DNA of 53,034 bases, taken from contig DJVJ01000027.1 in the NCBI GenBank assembly GCA_002441135.1, positions 26,000 to 79,033 on the forward strand, written 5' to 3'. The stretch's first letter is position 1; every line of letters begins with the position of its first letter. The position numbers and the translations under genes are program-made. The notes below the pieces were generated by a model. The model saw only the letters and a list, made by a program, of their open reading frames with translations, was not told the DNA's origin and did not search any database. Origin of the DNA: Caryophanales bacterium UBA6259. GTDB taxonomy: Bacteria > Bacillota > Bacilli > Tepidibacillales > Tepidibacillaceae. Positions 24,155 through 32,434 of the stretch are shown here, piece after piece.

Positions 24155-24207
24155 TAGACTTCCAACCCCTCTCCATAACATGAATAATTTTCCACTTATT
24201 AAGACGA

Positions 24208-24255
24208 AAAAAAGATGTGAATAGTTTCATAATTTTTTATGAATTCACATCTTTT
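24208..24255 (-). terminator. Terminator of the MFS gene
   Basis: A 13-bp perfect stem (AAAAGATGTGAAT / ATTCACATCTTTT) with a 20-nt loop that can pair further (TTCATAA/TTATGAA). On the minus strand the 3' arm ends TTTTTTTCG. It lies 112 bp after the MFS stop codon; the intervening sequence shows nothing. Confidence 0.75.
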
Positions 24256-24366
24256 AATCTATATTTTATTATTCTAATAAAAATCCCTTATTTTCTATTA
24301 GTTTTTTCAAATGTTCTCTTTTCTTCTTTCATACCAATGTAGAGAAGCATCTAAGCATTTAACCTC

Positions 24367-25563
24367 TTAATGATTATGAGCTTCCTTTGTTTTAACAACG
24401 TTAGTACGATATTTTATATGAAATAAACCGGCAAATACTACGGTAAAAATAGCCCCTAACAGATATGGGAATTCCATCATCGAAATATATAAGATACCCG
24501 CTATTGGTGGACCAGCAATTCTTCCAAGACTATCCATCGAATCCATAATCCCAATTGCTGTTCCCTGCCCTTTCGTTGTTCGCTTAGAGATTAAAGAGGA
24601 AATACTTGGCCTCATCATTCCATTTCCCATTCCAAAAATAGCAAGAAAAAATGCTAAGCTCCAAAACTGGTTAGCAAAAATTAAAAGGAAAAAACCAAGG
24701 GAGGAAACAAGCAAACCGAACTTTATGGTGCTTTCCTCTCCATATTTGTTAATTAGTTTTCCAATAAGCCCTCCTTGAACGAAAGCATTAGCTACTCCCA
24801 TAATCATAAATATATATCCTAATTCCTGAGTGGTAATTCCTGCTCGATCCTTGGCAAAAAAAGCAAAGGTACCTTCCAAACCAGCAAGAGTAAAGCTAAC
24901 GATAAATGCAGACAAATAAACCAACGCTAAATTATCTGCATTGATTTGAAAACTGATTTTTCTACTTCTTCCTGATTCTTCATTTCTTAGCTTCTCTTCT
25001 ACTGAAAGAGACTCTTCTAACTTAAAGAATGCTAATGTAAAGGGAATAGTTGCAAGGATTGCAGTGAACAGAAACGGTGTTGCTAAGGATGGCAAGTTTA
25101 ACCATTGAATATTACTTAATACTCCGCCAATTGCCGGACCAAATATAAATCCTAGACCAATTCCTGCACCAAGCATACCCATTGCTTTGCCGCGTTGTTC
25201 TTCCGTTGTTTGATCTGCCACAATCGCCATTGCTGTTGGCAATGTAGCAGATGATAAAATTCCTGCTAAAACTCTAGCCACAAAAAGAACCCAGAGTTTG
25301 GACGCAAACGCAAATAAAATGAAGGAAGCAATATAACCACTAAGTCCAATTAATAGAATTGGCTTTCTTCCTACTTTATCAGAGAGTTTTCCCCAAATAG
25401 GCGCAAAAATAAACTGCATAATCGAATACGTAGCCATTAACCAACCGAAAGTATCTTCAGAAGCGCCAAAATATTCCGCATAATAAGGCAATACCGGTAT
25501 TATGATCCCAAAGCCCAACATGACTAAAAATAAAACTGAAAACAAAATCGTAATTTGTTTCAT
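24367..25563 (-). CDS. MFS drug-efflux transporter (DHA1, TetA/NorA-like)
   Basis: 398 residues with 12 hydrophobic segments split by a charged central loop (about 185-205, EEKLRNEESGRSRK). Motif A is in the 2-3 loop (GKLSDKVGRKPILL). The motif C-like GAGIGLGFIFGPAIGG in helix 5 marks proton-driven antiporters. Substrates of such pumps are cationic or hydrophobic drugs; the specific one cannot be told. ATG 25563 is chosen because AGAGGTGA lies 5 nt upstream. A GNAT acetyltransferase gene lies upstream on the same strand, beyond a hairpin. Confidence 0.88.
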   Translation of the reverse strand: MKQITILFSVLFLVMLGFGIIIPVLPYYAEYFGASEDTFGWLMATYSIMQFIFAPIWGKLSDKVGRKPILLIGLSGYIASFILFAFASKLWVLFVARVLAGILSSATLPTAMAIVADQTTEEQRGKAMGMLGAGIGLGFIFGPAIGGVLSNIQWLNLPSLATPFLFTAILATIPFTLAFFKLEESLSVEEKLRNEESGRSRKISFQINADNLALVYLSAFIVSFTLAGLEGTFAFFAKDRAGITTQELGYIFMIMGVANAFVQGGLIGKLINKYGEESTIKFGLLVSSLGFFLLIFANQFWSLAFFLAIFGMGNGMMRPSISSLISKRTTKGQGTAIGIMDSMDSLGRIAGPPIAGILYISMMEFPYLLGAIFTVVFAGLFHIKYRTNVVKTKEAHNH

Positions 25564-25638
25564 TATTTTCACCTCTATACCAATATCAAAATTATTTTAT
25601 TCATATCCACTATAATAATGTTGTTTATTTGATAATAG

Positions 25639-25673
25639 TTTAACCTATTTTTGGTTAAAAAAATAGGTTAAAA
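25639..25673. terminator. Long inverted repeat between GNAT and MFS genes
   Basis: TTTAACCTATTTTT pairs with AAAAATAGGTTAAA (14 bp) around GGTT plus two A. The T-run is inside the stem, so as a terminator it is of moderate quality. It lies 13 bp after the GNAT stop and about 75 bp upstream of the MFS start, so an operator for the pump is an alternative. Confidence 0.5.
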
Positions 25674-25685
25674 GGTGTTACTGAT

Positions 25686-26264
25686 TCACTTCACTAAACG
25701 CAACCCTCTATTGAGAGTAAAAACACCGACCTTTTCCACTATTGCATACTTTTCTGAATAAATTTCTTTTTCTTCAATTTCCTTAAATCCATACTGTTTT
25801 AAGGCGTTGACAGCATATATATTTTTCTTCCATTGTTTCGTATGCAGTCTCGTTAAGCTCAATTCATGAAACGAAAATTGAACAATCAGATTCATTATTT
25901 GGTTAAAATAAGCTTTTTGGTAAGGTTGTAATATTCGAACACGGATATCCCCTTGAGTACCTTCATTTTCTGGCATTAGCCATACAATTCCAATCCAATC
26001 TTGATGATCAAGCAGTTCAATTGCCCATACCATAATCTTATTATTATCTCTACACCCTAATAAATATGCTGCAGCCTCATCAATCGTTAAAATTGGATTC
26101 ATATATGCCCAATAATCTAAGGAAATTTCTTTACTTAATTGATAAAATGCTTCTGCGTCTTTTAGTGGATTGATAGGACGAAGTTTTATTGCATCATTTA
26201 TTAAAATAGGAGCTTCCTTTAAATATTGCTTTAATAGCAGATGGAAGTTTAATTGTAAATCCAA
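25686..26264 (-). CDS. GNAT-like N-acetyltransferase
   Basis: About 192 residues with the order of elements of the RimL-like GNAT fold. IKLRPINPLKDAEAFYQLSKE begins the domain. A strand region MVWAIELLDHQDWIGIVWLM follows, then a weak motif A around RVRILQPYQKAYFNQIMNLIV without the usual G-x-G, and LTRLHTKQWKKNIYAVNALKQYGFKEIEE as motif B. The missing glycines make CoA binding less certain. I prefer TTG 26264 with AAGGGTGA 5 nt upstream; ATG 26300 is also possible. It may be cotranscribed with the MFS exporter. Confidence 0.7.
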   Translation of the reverse strand: MDLQLNFHLLLKQYLKEAPILINDAIKLRPINPLKDAEAFYQLSKEISLDYWAYMNPILTIDEAAAYLLGCRDNNKIMVWAIELLDHQDWIGIVWLMPENEGTQGDIRVRILQPYQKAYFNQIMNLIVQFSFHELSLTRLHTKQWKKNIYAVNALKQYGFKEIEEKEIYSEKYAIVEKVGVFTLNRGLRLVK

Positions 26265-26487
26265 TGATATCACCCTTATCATAGATTTTTGGCTTATCAT
26301 TAATCATTCTCAAATATCGATATAATATATTAATTCGATACGCTAAGTATTTTTTCCTCTTTATAACTCTTTTTTTTCTTTTTATTTGAAAACATTGAAC
26401 CAGATAGGTATTTCATTCATATCATGAATTATGCCATTAAGGTTTAAGTGGTTAACTTTGAAGATGATTTTAGGAGGTCAAATTTTA

Positions 26488-26691
26488 ATGTTAAATGGTA
26501 AAGTAAAATGGTTTAATTCAGAAAGAGGATATGGATTTATTGAAGTGGAAAACGGGAAAGATGTTTTTGTTCATTTTTCTGCAATTATTGGTAAAGGATT
26601 TAAATCTCTCAATGAAGGTGAACGTGTTCGTTTCGAGATAGTGCAAGGTCCTAGAGGCCCTCAAGCTAACAATGTGGAAAAATTATCATAG
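26488..26691 (+). CDS. csp: Cold-shock protein (CspA/CspB family)
   Basis: A 67-residue single cold-shock domain. Nucleic-acid-binding motifs RNP1 (GYGFIEV) and RNP2 (DVFVHFSAI) are intact, as is the KVKWFNSERGYGFI opening. It binds single-stranded RNA and DNA and acts as an RNA chaperone. Asn-Ser-Glu-Arg replaces the usual NAEKGFGFI segment but keeps the aromatic positions. ATG 26488 follows AGGAGG by 10 nt. The gene is monocistronic with a very strong terminator. The AT-rich leader of roughly 100 nt or more could carry a cold-shock 5' UTR structure, but none is obvious. Confidence 0.93.
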   Translation: MLNGKVKWFNSERGYGFIEVENGKDVFVHFSAIIGKGFKSLNEGERVRFEIVQGPRGPQANNVEKLS

Positions 26692-26707
26692 ATAATTCCC
26701 TATAAAA

Positions 26708-26755
26708 AAACTTGATTGATGCTTTTCACTTGCATCAATCAAGTTTCTTTTTTTT
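26708..26755 (+). terminator. Terminator of the cold-shock gene
   Basis: A 15-bp perfect stem (AAACTTGATTGATGC / GCATCAATCAAGTTT) with a 9-nt loop, then CTTTTTTTT. Confidence 0.92.
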
Positions 26756-26862
26756 ACACTTCGCCTATTTTCTTTTTCAATTTACACTATTATAATGATG
26801 TTAAACTGTTTTATTGATTTTAACAATCTGTTATATTCTTTAAAACCTATATATATATTCTA

Positions 26863-26915
26863 ATATTGCGCAAAAATTTATAACCTGTTTACGATTTGTG
26901 CAATATCTGTTATAT
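26863..26915 (+). promoter_or_regulatory. korAB promoter with twin TTGYGCAA motifs
   Basis: The likely promoter is TTTACG (26888-26893), 16 bp, TTATAT (26910-26915). ATATTGCGCAAA (26863-26874) and TTTGTGCAATAT (26895-26906) form an inverted repeat. Each half contains TTGYGCAA, itself a near-palindrome. The centres are 32 bp apart, about three helical turns. The second motif fills the spacer, so a repressor bound there would block RNA polymerase. The factor is unknown. Confidence 0.5.
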
Positions 26916-26932
26916 CGAAAGGAGTAGTTAAA

Positions 26933-28678
26933 ATGAGAAATGAGATTGTCTGGAAAGTAGGCGGACAACAAGGTGAAGGTATTGATAGTACTGGTGAAAT
27001 TTTTGCCCTTGCATTAGCTAGAAAAGGATACTACATTGCTTCCAATAAACATTTTGCGTCAAGGATCAAAGGGGGTTACACTCATTACCAAATCAGAGTA
27101 TCTACTGATCCTGTATATTATCATGGGGACTACACCGATATTTTATTAGCATTAGATCAGGAAACCATTGATAATAACGTCGATGTAATGAGCGAAAATT
27201 CCATCATCCTTCGCGATGGAAATGAAGAAAGCATTGAAGTTAAGTCAAGAGGAACAGTAATCACATTCCCATTAACAAAAATGGCCGAAGCAATTGGCGG
27301 AAAAATTGTTCGAAATATGGTCTCTCTTGGAGCATCAGCTGCTTTTTATGGTTTAAATGAAGATTTGTTTGATTCGATTATTGAGGATCGTTTTAATAAA
27401 AAGGGCGACGAAATGGTCAATATGAATAAAAATGCTGTTCGCGCTGGATTTGCAAAAGCAACAGAATATATTGATAACAAAAATATCTCCATTACCCCAT
27501 TAATGAAGCCGGAATTAGAAACACGTCGTAGTCTAATGATTGGAAATGAAGCTGTAGGATTTGGTGCACTTGCTGGTGGCTGTCGTTTCTTATCTGCATA
27601 TCCAATTACTCCAGCCTCTGAAGTAATGGAATGGTTGAAAAAGGAACTTCCAGCTGTTGGTGGCACTGTTGTTCAAGCTGAGGATGAAATTGCTGGAATT
27701 ACAATGGCAATAGGTGCAGCCTATTCAGGTGTACGTGCAATGACATCTACTTCAGGTCCTGGATTATCCTTAAAAACAGAAGCATTAGGTTTAGCAGGGA
27801 TTTCTGAAACACCTATCGTCATTATGAATTCACAACGTGGAGGTCCAGGTACTGGTTTACCTACGAAATTTGAGCAGTCCGATTTAAATACGATGATAAA
27901 TGCTGGACACGGTGAAATTGCTAGAATTGTATTAGCTCCATCTACTGTTGAAGAAGCATTTTACATGACGGCACAAGCGTTTAATTATGCAGAACAGTAT
28001 CAGGTCCCTGTAATTATTGCGATGGATTTATCCTTATCACTATTTATCCAGACAGTAAATAAGCTTGATTTTAATAAAATCACCATTAATCGTGGTAAAT
28101 TACTTTCTGATGCTGAGGTTGAAAAAAACGAAGAGAGATTCTTCCTTCGTTACGGGTTCTCTGAAGATGGAATTTCTAACCGCTCTATTCCTGGGCAAAA
28201 AGGCGGAGTGCATACCGCAAACTCTAACGAACATCGTGAGTCTGGACATATTGATGAAGATCCAGTGATTCGTATAAAAATGATGCAAAAACGTTTAGGA
28301 AAATTAGCAGCCCTAAAAGATCCAGGCTTTGACGTTCTTGGCGAAAAGGAAAATGATGTATTATTAGTTGGTTTTGGCTCAACAATTGGCGTAATTCAAG
28401 AAGCACAAAAGGAGCTTGAAAAATCCGGATTAAAGGTTGCTCATGCTCATATTAAGCGTTTAACACCATTTGATACTTCATTAACCGATTATATTGTAAA
28501 ATCAAAAAATGTATTTGTAATTGAAAACAACTATACTGGTCAATTAAGACGATTGATCCAAATGGAATGCAATACAGGAAAAGAATTGGTAGGAATTAAT
28601 CGTTATGATGGAAATCCATTTACTTTAAAAGAAATACTTGAACAAATCAATGGAACGTTAAGTAAGGAGGGCAAATAA
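26933..28678 (+). CDS. korA: 2-oxoacid:ferredoxin oxidoreductase, alpha subunit (gamma-alpha fusion)
   Basis: With KorB it oxidatively decarboxylates a 2-oxoacid (probably 2-oxoglutarate) to the acyl-CoA and reduces ferredoxin. The 581 residues comprise an N-terminal gamma domain (about 1-185; WKVGGQQGEGIDSTGEIFA) and an alpha/pyrimidine-binding domain (about 200-440; FLSAYPITPASEVMEWL with the YPITP motif). A C-terminal transketolase-like domain II follows (VLLVGFGSTIGVIQEA). It is fused as in Bacillus and actinobacterial KorA. GAAAGGAG precedes the ATG. Only 1 nt separates it from korB. There is no separate ferredoxin-like delta subunit, so a diffusible ferredoxin is the acceptor. Confidence 0.92.
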   Translation: MRNEIVWKVGGQQGEGIDSTGEIFALALARKGYYIASNKHFASRIKGGYTHYQIRVSTDPVYYHGDYTDILLALDQETIDNNVDVMSENSIILRDGNEESIEVKSRGTVITFPLTKMAEAIGGKIVRNMVSLGASAAFYGLNEDLFDSIIEDRFNKKGDEMVNMNKNAVRAGFAKATEYIDNKNISITPLMKPELETRRSLMIGNEAVGFGALAGGCRFLSAYPITPASEVMEWLKKELPAVGGTVVQAEDEIAGITMAIGAAYSGVRAMTSTSGPGLSLKTEALGLAGISETPIVIMNSQRGGPGTGLPTKFEQSDLNTMINAGHGEIARIVLAPSTVEEAFYMTAQAFNYAEQYQVPVIIAMDLSLSLFIQTVNKLDFNKITINRGKLLSDAEVEKNEERFFLRYGFSEDGISNRSIPGQKGGVHTANSNEHRESGHIDEDPVIRIKMMQKRLGKLAALKDPGFDVLGEKENDVLLVGFGSTIGVIQEAQKELEKSGLKVAHAHIKRLTPFDTSLTDYIVKSKNVFVIENNYTGQLRRLIQMECNTGKELVGINRYDGNPFTLKEILEQINGTLSKEGK

Positions 28679-28679
28679 T

Positions 28680-29540
28680 ATGGCTACATTAAAAGACTTT
28701 AAAGGCGATCAACCTACTTGGTGTCCAGGCTGTGGTCATTTTAGTGTCATGGCAAGTTTACAAAAAGCGGCATCAGAAATTGGTTTAGAACCACATGATA
28801 TGGGAGTAGTTAGTGGTATTGGTTGTTCCGGGAAAATTTCTGAATACACTAGAGCCTACGGATTCCATACCTTACACGGTCGTTCCTTACCAATTGCTCA
28901 AGGTGCAGCTTTAGGAAATAAAGATGTTCAAATCATTGCCTCTGGTGGTGATGGAGATGGCTACGGTATTGGGGTTGGTCACTTTATTCACGCGGTTCGT
29001 CGTAATGTTAATATGACCTATCTAGTAATGGATAACAATATTTATGGTTTAACCAAGGGACAAACCAGCCCAACATCCCAGCAAGGATTTATTACTAAAT
29101 CTTCCCCTAAAGGAAGTGTGGAAAGCCCTGTTCATCCATTAGAAACGGCATTAGCAAATGGAATTACCTTCTTAGCTCAAGGGTTCTCTGGTGATATTAA
29201 ACAGCTTAACGAAATCGTAAAGGCTGCTTTACAACACAAGGGATTTGCATTAGTTAACGTATTTAGTCCATGTGTTACCTTTAATAAAGTGAATACCTAT
29301 GATTATTACAAAGAAAATCTAGTCGATGTTTCTACATTTACAAATTATGATAAAACAGATCGTATGAATGCTATCAAAACAATTCGTGAAAAAAATGGTC
29401 TTGTTACTGGTATTTTATTTAAAGAGGATAAACCAACCTTTACTGACTTGACCAAAGATTTCCCGGAAATCGCAATTGCAAAGCAAGATTTAAATCTTGA
29501 TTCAACTATTCTAGAAAAAATCGAAAAGCAATTTCAATAA
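28680..29540 (+). CDS. korB: 2-oxoacid:ferredoxin oxidoreductase, beta subunit
   Basis: The TPP and 4Fe-4S-binding subunit, 286 residues. Cluster ligands are WCPGCGH near residues 15-18, IGCSGK near 49 and the Cys of FSPCVTF near 198. The TPP/Mg motif is GGDGDGYGIGVGHFIHAVRRN (GDG to NN, ending in VMDNNIYGLTKGQTSPTS). The length matches KorB. Its ribosome-binding site AAGGAGGG is inside the end of korA. Other 2-oxoacid specificities (pyruvate, branched-chain) cannot be excluded without structural comparison. A terminator follows, closing the two-gene operon. Confidence 0.93.
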   Translation: MATLKDFKGDQPTWCPGCGHFSVMASLQKAASEIGLEPHDMGVVSGIGCSGKISEYTRAYGFHTLHGRSLPIAQGAALGNKDVQIIASGGDGDGYGIGVGHFIHAVRRNVNMTYLVMDNNIYGLTKGQTSPTSQQGFITKSSPKGSVESPVHPLETALANGITFLAQGFSGDIKQLNEIVKAALQHKGFALVNVFSPCVTFNKVNTYDYYKENLVDVSTFTNYDKTDRMNAIKTIREKNGLVTGILFKEDKPTFTDLTKDFPEIAIAKQDLNLDSTILEKIEKQFQ

Positions 29541-29560
29541 ATCATCGGAAAAATATGAAG

Positions 29561-29593
29561 AGCTATCCCCAAAAAATGGGATAGTTTCTTTTT
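29561..29593 (+). terminator. Terminator of korAB
   Basis: AGCTATCCC pairs with GGGATAGTT (one G-T) around an A-rich loop, then TCTTTTTATT. Confidence 0.8.
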
Positions 29594-29720
29594 ATTCGCA
29601 GCATTAATCCATTTTGTAAAATTATATTTTTACCATGGTTATATTTTCAAAAAGAGTGCATATAGTATTATTTAAGTAGTAACTATTGCATTATGCTGTA
29701 TAAAAAGGAGGTTGTAGCTT

Positions 29721-30305
29721 ATGAAGCTTTTAACTATATATGGTAGCTCTAGAAGAAATGGCAATTCGGAAGCCTTGGCCAAAATCGCTTTAAAAGAACT
29801 AGATAATGATCAGTATCATGAAATCCATCTTTTAGATTTTCACATAGAGCCAATTGTCGACGAACGACATTCACCAACTGGCTTTAAAGGGGTAAATGAC
29901 GATTATGAAGTCTTAGCACAGCAACTTATGAGCCATGAGGCAGTTTTATTTGTAACCCCATTATATTGGTATGGGATGTCAGGTCGATTAAAAAATTTCA
30001 TTGATCGGTGGAGCCAAAGCATTCGAAATGAAACCTATGACTTTAAAGCTTCTCTAAAAGGCAAAAAGGTATTTGTAATAATTACCGGTGGCCCTGCCTC
30101 TCCAATTACAGCACTACCATTAGTCCAACAATTCCAGTTAATCACTCAATTTATGGATATGGAATTTGTGGGATATGCGATTGGAAAAGGAGTAAAGCCC
30201 CTAGAAGTTTTGGACGATGAGGAGTCCGTTCTAACTGCTCACCAGTTAGGAAAAAAAATAAAAACAACATTAATTTCCGTAAAAACAGCGATAGACCCTA
30301 AATAG
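29721..30305 (+). CDS. Flavodoxin-fold NAD(P)H-dependent FMN reductase
   Basis: 194 residues. The FMN phosphate loop is YGSSRRNGNSEAL at the N terminus, and the isoalloxazine loop TPLYWYGMSGRLKNFIDRWS lies near 75-95. IITGGPASP follows the third strand. This is the YwqN / iron-sulfur-flavoprotein-like branch of NADPH-dependent FMN reductases. It lacks the four Cys of iron-sulfur flavoproteins. The physiological substrate is unknown; quinones or nitro compounds are typical of the family. AAAAAGGAGG lies 9 nt before the ATG. Its stop codon lies inside the downstream terminator hairpin. Confidence 0.87.
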   Translation: MKLLTIYGSSRRNGNSEALAKIALKELDNDQYHEIHLLDFHIEPIVDERHSPTGFKGVNDDYEVLAQQLMSHEAVLFVTPLYWYGMSGRLKNFIDRWSQSIRNETYDFKASLKGKKVFVIITGGPASPITALPLVQQFQLITQFMDMEFVGYAIGKGVKPLEVLDDEESVLTAHQLGKKIKTTLISVKTAIDPK

Positions 30306-30319
30306 GGTCTAATTTTTAT
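30293..30319 (+). terminator. Terminator overlapping the reductase stop codon
   Basis: AGACCCTA pairs perfectly with TAGGGTCT around AA, followed by AATTTTTATTTTT. The TAG stop is within the 3' arm. Confidence 0.85.
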
Positions 30320-30480
30320 TTTTAAAGTACGGTTCTTTGAAAACTGATGATATTTTTAATAGCTTAGCCAATATTCTTTCCTCTTTCTATTCCCCAACAG
30401 GTGTTTAAGAACAAAAATACTCTAATATGAAACGAACCAGATAAAAACACGAACATTTGGGTTATTTTTTCTAAAAACGT

Positions 30481-30508
30481 TTGTATTTACTGCTTTCTAT
30501 GGTATGAT
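30481..30508 (+). promoter_or_regulatory. Promoter of the FAD-dependent oxidoreductase gene
   Basis: TTGTAT, 16 bp, TATGAT about 50 bp before the start codon. The region between the upstream terminator and this promoter (30320-30480) shows nothing else. Confidence 0.55.
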
Positions 30509-30561
30509 AATAGAGGTTATAGAGGAGACAGAAAAAACATACTTCTTTGGGAGGGAAATAA

Positions 30562-32115
30562 ATGACTTCACAAAAAAAATATGATGTGATTATTGTTGGT
30601 GCTGGCCCTGCTGGAATCTTTGCTAGCTATGAATTAACAAAGCTAAACCCACAATTAAACGTGCTGTTATTAGATAAAGGCCAAGACATTTATCATCGTT
30701 CTTGCCCTATTCATAAAGGAATATTAAAAGAATGTCCTACTACTAAAAAGTTTGAATACCAAAGCTGTTATCCTACCTGCGCCTTAACTGGTGGATGGGG
30801 TGGTTCTGGAGCTTTTTCTGATGGAAAATTTAATATCACTACCGATTTCGGCGGCTGGATGGGAGATTATATCCCTTCTTCTGAGTTATTAAGCTTAATC
30901 AATTATGTAGATCAAATTAACTTAGGATTTGGTGCAACAGAAGAAACCCATGGGAGTCTGGAAATAGGAGATTCTGTAAAGCAACTGCAACAGGAAATTG
31001 ATGACTTAGAACTTCAGCTTGAAATACAGTCAAATGTAGATACGAAAAAACAATTAATTCTAAAGAAAAAGGAACTTCATTCTCTTCACAAAATAACCGA
31101 AATCGAGCATAGAGCAACCTCCGTTGGTATGAAGCTCCTAAAAGCAAAGGTTAGACATTTAGGTACTGAAGAGAATCTAAAAATATTAACAAGAATTTAT
31201 GAATACCTTCAATCTAGGTTAGAAATTCGTCATCGTACCAAAGTGGATCAGCTCATTATTGAGGACAAACAGATTAAAGGAGTTATTTTAGAAAATGGTG
31301 AGTCCATCTATGCTGATTCGATCTTTATTGCTCCAGGTCGTGATGGTAGTGAGTGGTTATCGAAAATCTTCTTAAATCAAGGTTTAACCTTAACCAATAA
31401 TCAAGTAGATATTGGGGTACGTGTAGAAGTTCCAAATACAGTAATGCATGACATTAACGAACATCTTTATGAAGCAAAGCTGATATATAATACACCTACC
31501 TACAGCAATACTGTTCGAACCTTTTGTGCTAATCCATCTGGTCGTGTTGTTGTGGAAAACCATAGCGGCGTCATGACTGTAAATGGTCATGCATATAAAG
31601 AAGATGTGGAGAAACAATTTAATACCAACTTAGCTTTACTTGTATCTCACCACTTTACAGAACCTTTTAATGAACCGATTCAATATGCTAAGTTTATTTC
31701 ACGACTAGCAAATATGCTTAGTAATGGAAGTGTTATTGTTCAACGATATGGAGATTTAAAAAAAGGAAGACGGACCACTGATAAACGAATGAAAAAAGGT
31801 TTTGTTGAGCCTACTCTTAAAACAGCAGTACCTGGTGATTTAGCACTTGTTCTTCCTCATCGCACCGTAACAAGCCTTATTGAAATGATTGAAGCATTAG
31901 ATAAAGTGTCACCTGGTTTCGCGAGTGAACATACTCTTTTATATGGAGTAGAAGCAAAATTTTATTCAGCAAGACCTAAGCTTTCCAATACCTTTGAAAC
32001 TGAAATCAGTGGATTGTATGTTGGTGGGGACGGTGCTGGAGTAACAAGAGGCTTAGCACAAGCGGGTGCATGTGGTGTTGTGGTCGCTAGAGATATTCTT
32101 TTTCAAAAAAAGTAG
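30562..32115 (+). CDS. FAD-dependent oxidoreductase (COG2509-type) with coiled-coil insertion
   Basis: 517 residues. The N-terminal FAD dinucleotide motif VIIVGAGPAGIFASYELTK leads into a Cys-rich segment (SCPIHKGILKECP, then CYPTCALTGGWGGSGAFSDGKF) characteristic of this uncharacterised flavoprotein family. The C-terminal FAD-closing motif is YVGGDGAGVTRGLAQAGACG. Residues about 132-180 form a Gln/Lys/Leu-rich heptad-like helix (VKQLQQEIDDLELQLEIQ onward) before RHLGTEENL. From memory most homologues are near 460 residues and lack this stretch. GGGAGGG precedes the ATG. The function is unknown. It has its own promoter, and the proS T-box follows. Confidence 0.85.
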   Translation: MTSQKKYDVIIVGAGPAGIFASYELTKLNPQLNVLLLDKGQDIYHRSCPIHKGILKECPTTKKFEYQSCYPTCALTGGWGGSGAFSDGKFNITTDFGGWMGDYIPSSELLSLINYVDQINLGFGATEETHGSLEIGDSVKQLQQEIDDLELQLEIQSNVDTKKQLILKKKELHSLHKITEIEHRATSVGMKLLKAKVRHLGTEENLKILTRIYEYLQSRLEIRHRTKVDQLIIEDKQIKGVILENGESIYADSIFIAPGRDGSEWLSKIFLNQGLTLTNNQVDIGVRVEVPNTVMHDINEHLYEAKLIYNTPTYSNTVRTFCANPSGRVVVENHSGVMTVNGHAYKEDVEKQFNTNLALLVSHHFTEPFNEPIQYAKFISRLANMLSNGSVIVQRYGDLKKGRRTTDKRMKKGFVEPTLKTAVPGDLALVLPHRTVTSLIEMIEALDKVSPGFASEHTLLYGVEAKFYSARPKLSNTFETEISGLYVGGDGAGVTRGLAQAGACGVVVARDILFQKK

Positions 32116-32186
32116 AGTTTGATCGATGATTTCTTGACTTTTAAAATAAATTAGTTATAATCTTTAATTATCTAATATATCCTAAA

Positions 32187-32406
32187 TCAATGATGGAGCT
32201 AGTAGGATAACAAAATTGTGATTAGAGAGAAGAATCTTGGCTGAAAATTCTTCCGATTTTCTATCCGAACCCACTCCTGAGTAATCTGTGAAGAGCAGAT
32301 CGTTTCCCAGCGTTATTGGGTAAAGAGAACATGGAAAGCATGTTAATAAAGGTGGTACCGCGGAGTCTTTCGTCCTTTAATTGGATGAATAGACTCTTTT
32401 TATTTT
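32187..32406 (+). promoter_or_regulatory. T-box leader of proS (proline specifier)
   Basis: Uncharged tRNA(Pro) should switch this leader from termination to read-through. The invariant T-box AAAGGTGGTACCGCG (32348-32362) is present. A terminator follows: GAGTCT pairs with AGACTC over an inner GTCC/GGAT stem, then TTTTTATTTTT. In the stem I region GAA-CCC-A at 32267-32273 fits the specifier loop. Either reading (CCC 32270-32272 or CCA) is a proline codon, agreeing with the gene downstream. Confidence 0.9.
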
Positions 32407-32434
32407 TATCTGAACATTAAAAGGAGTGTCAAAA

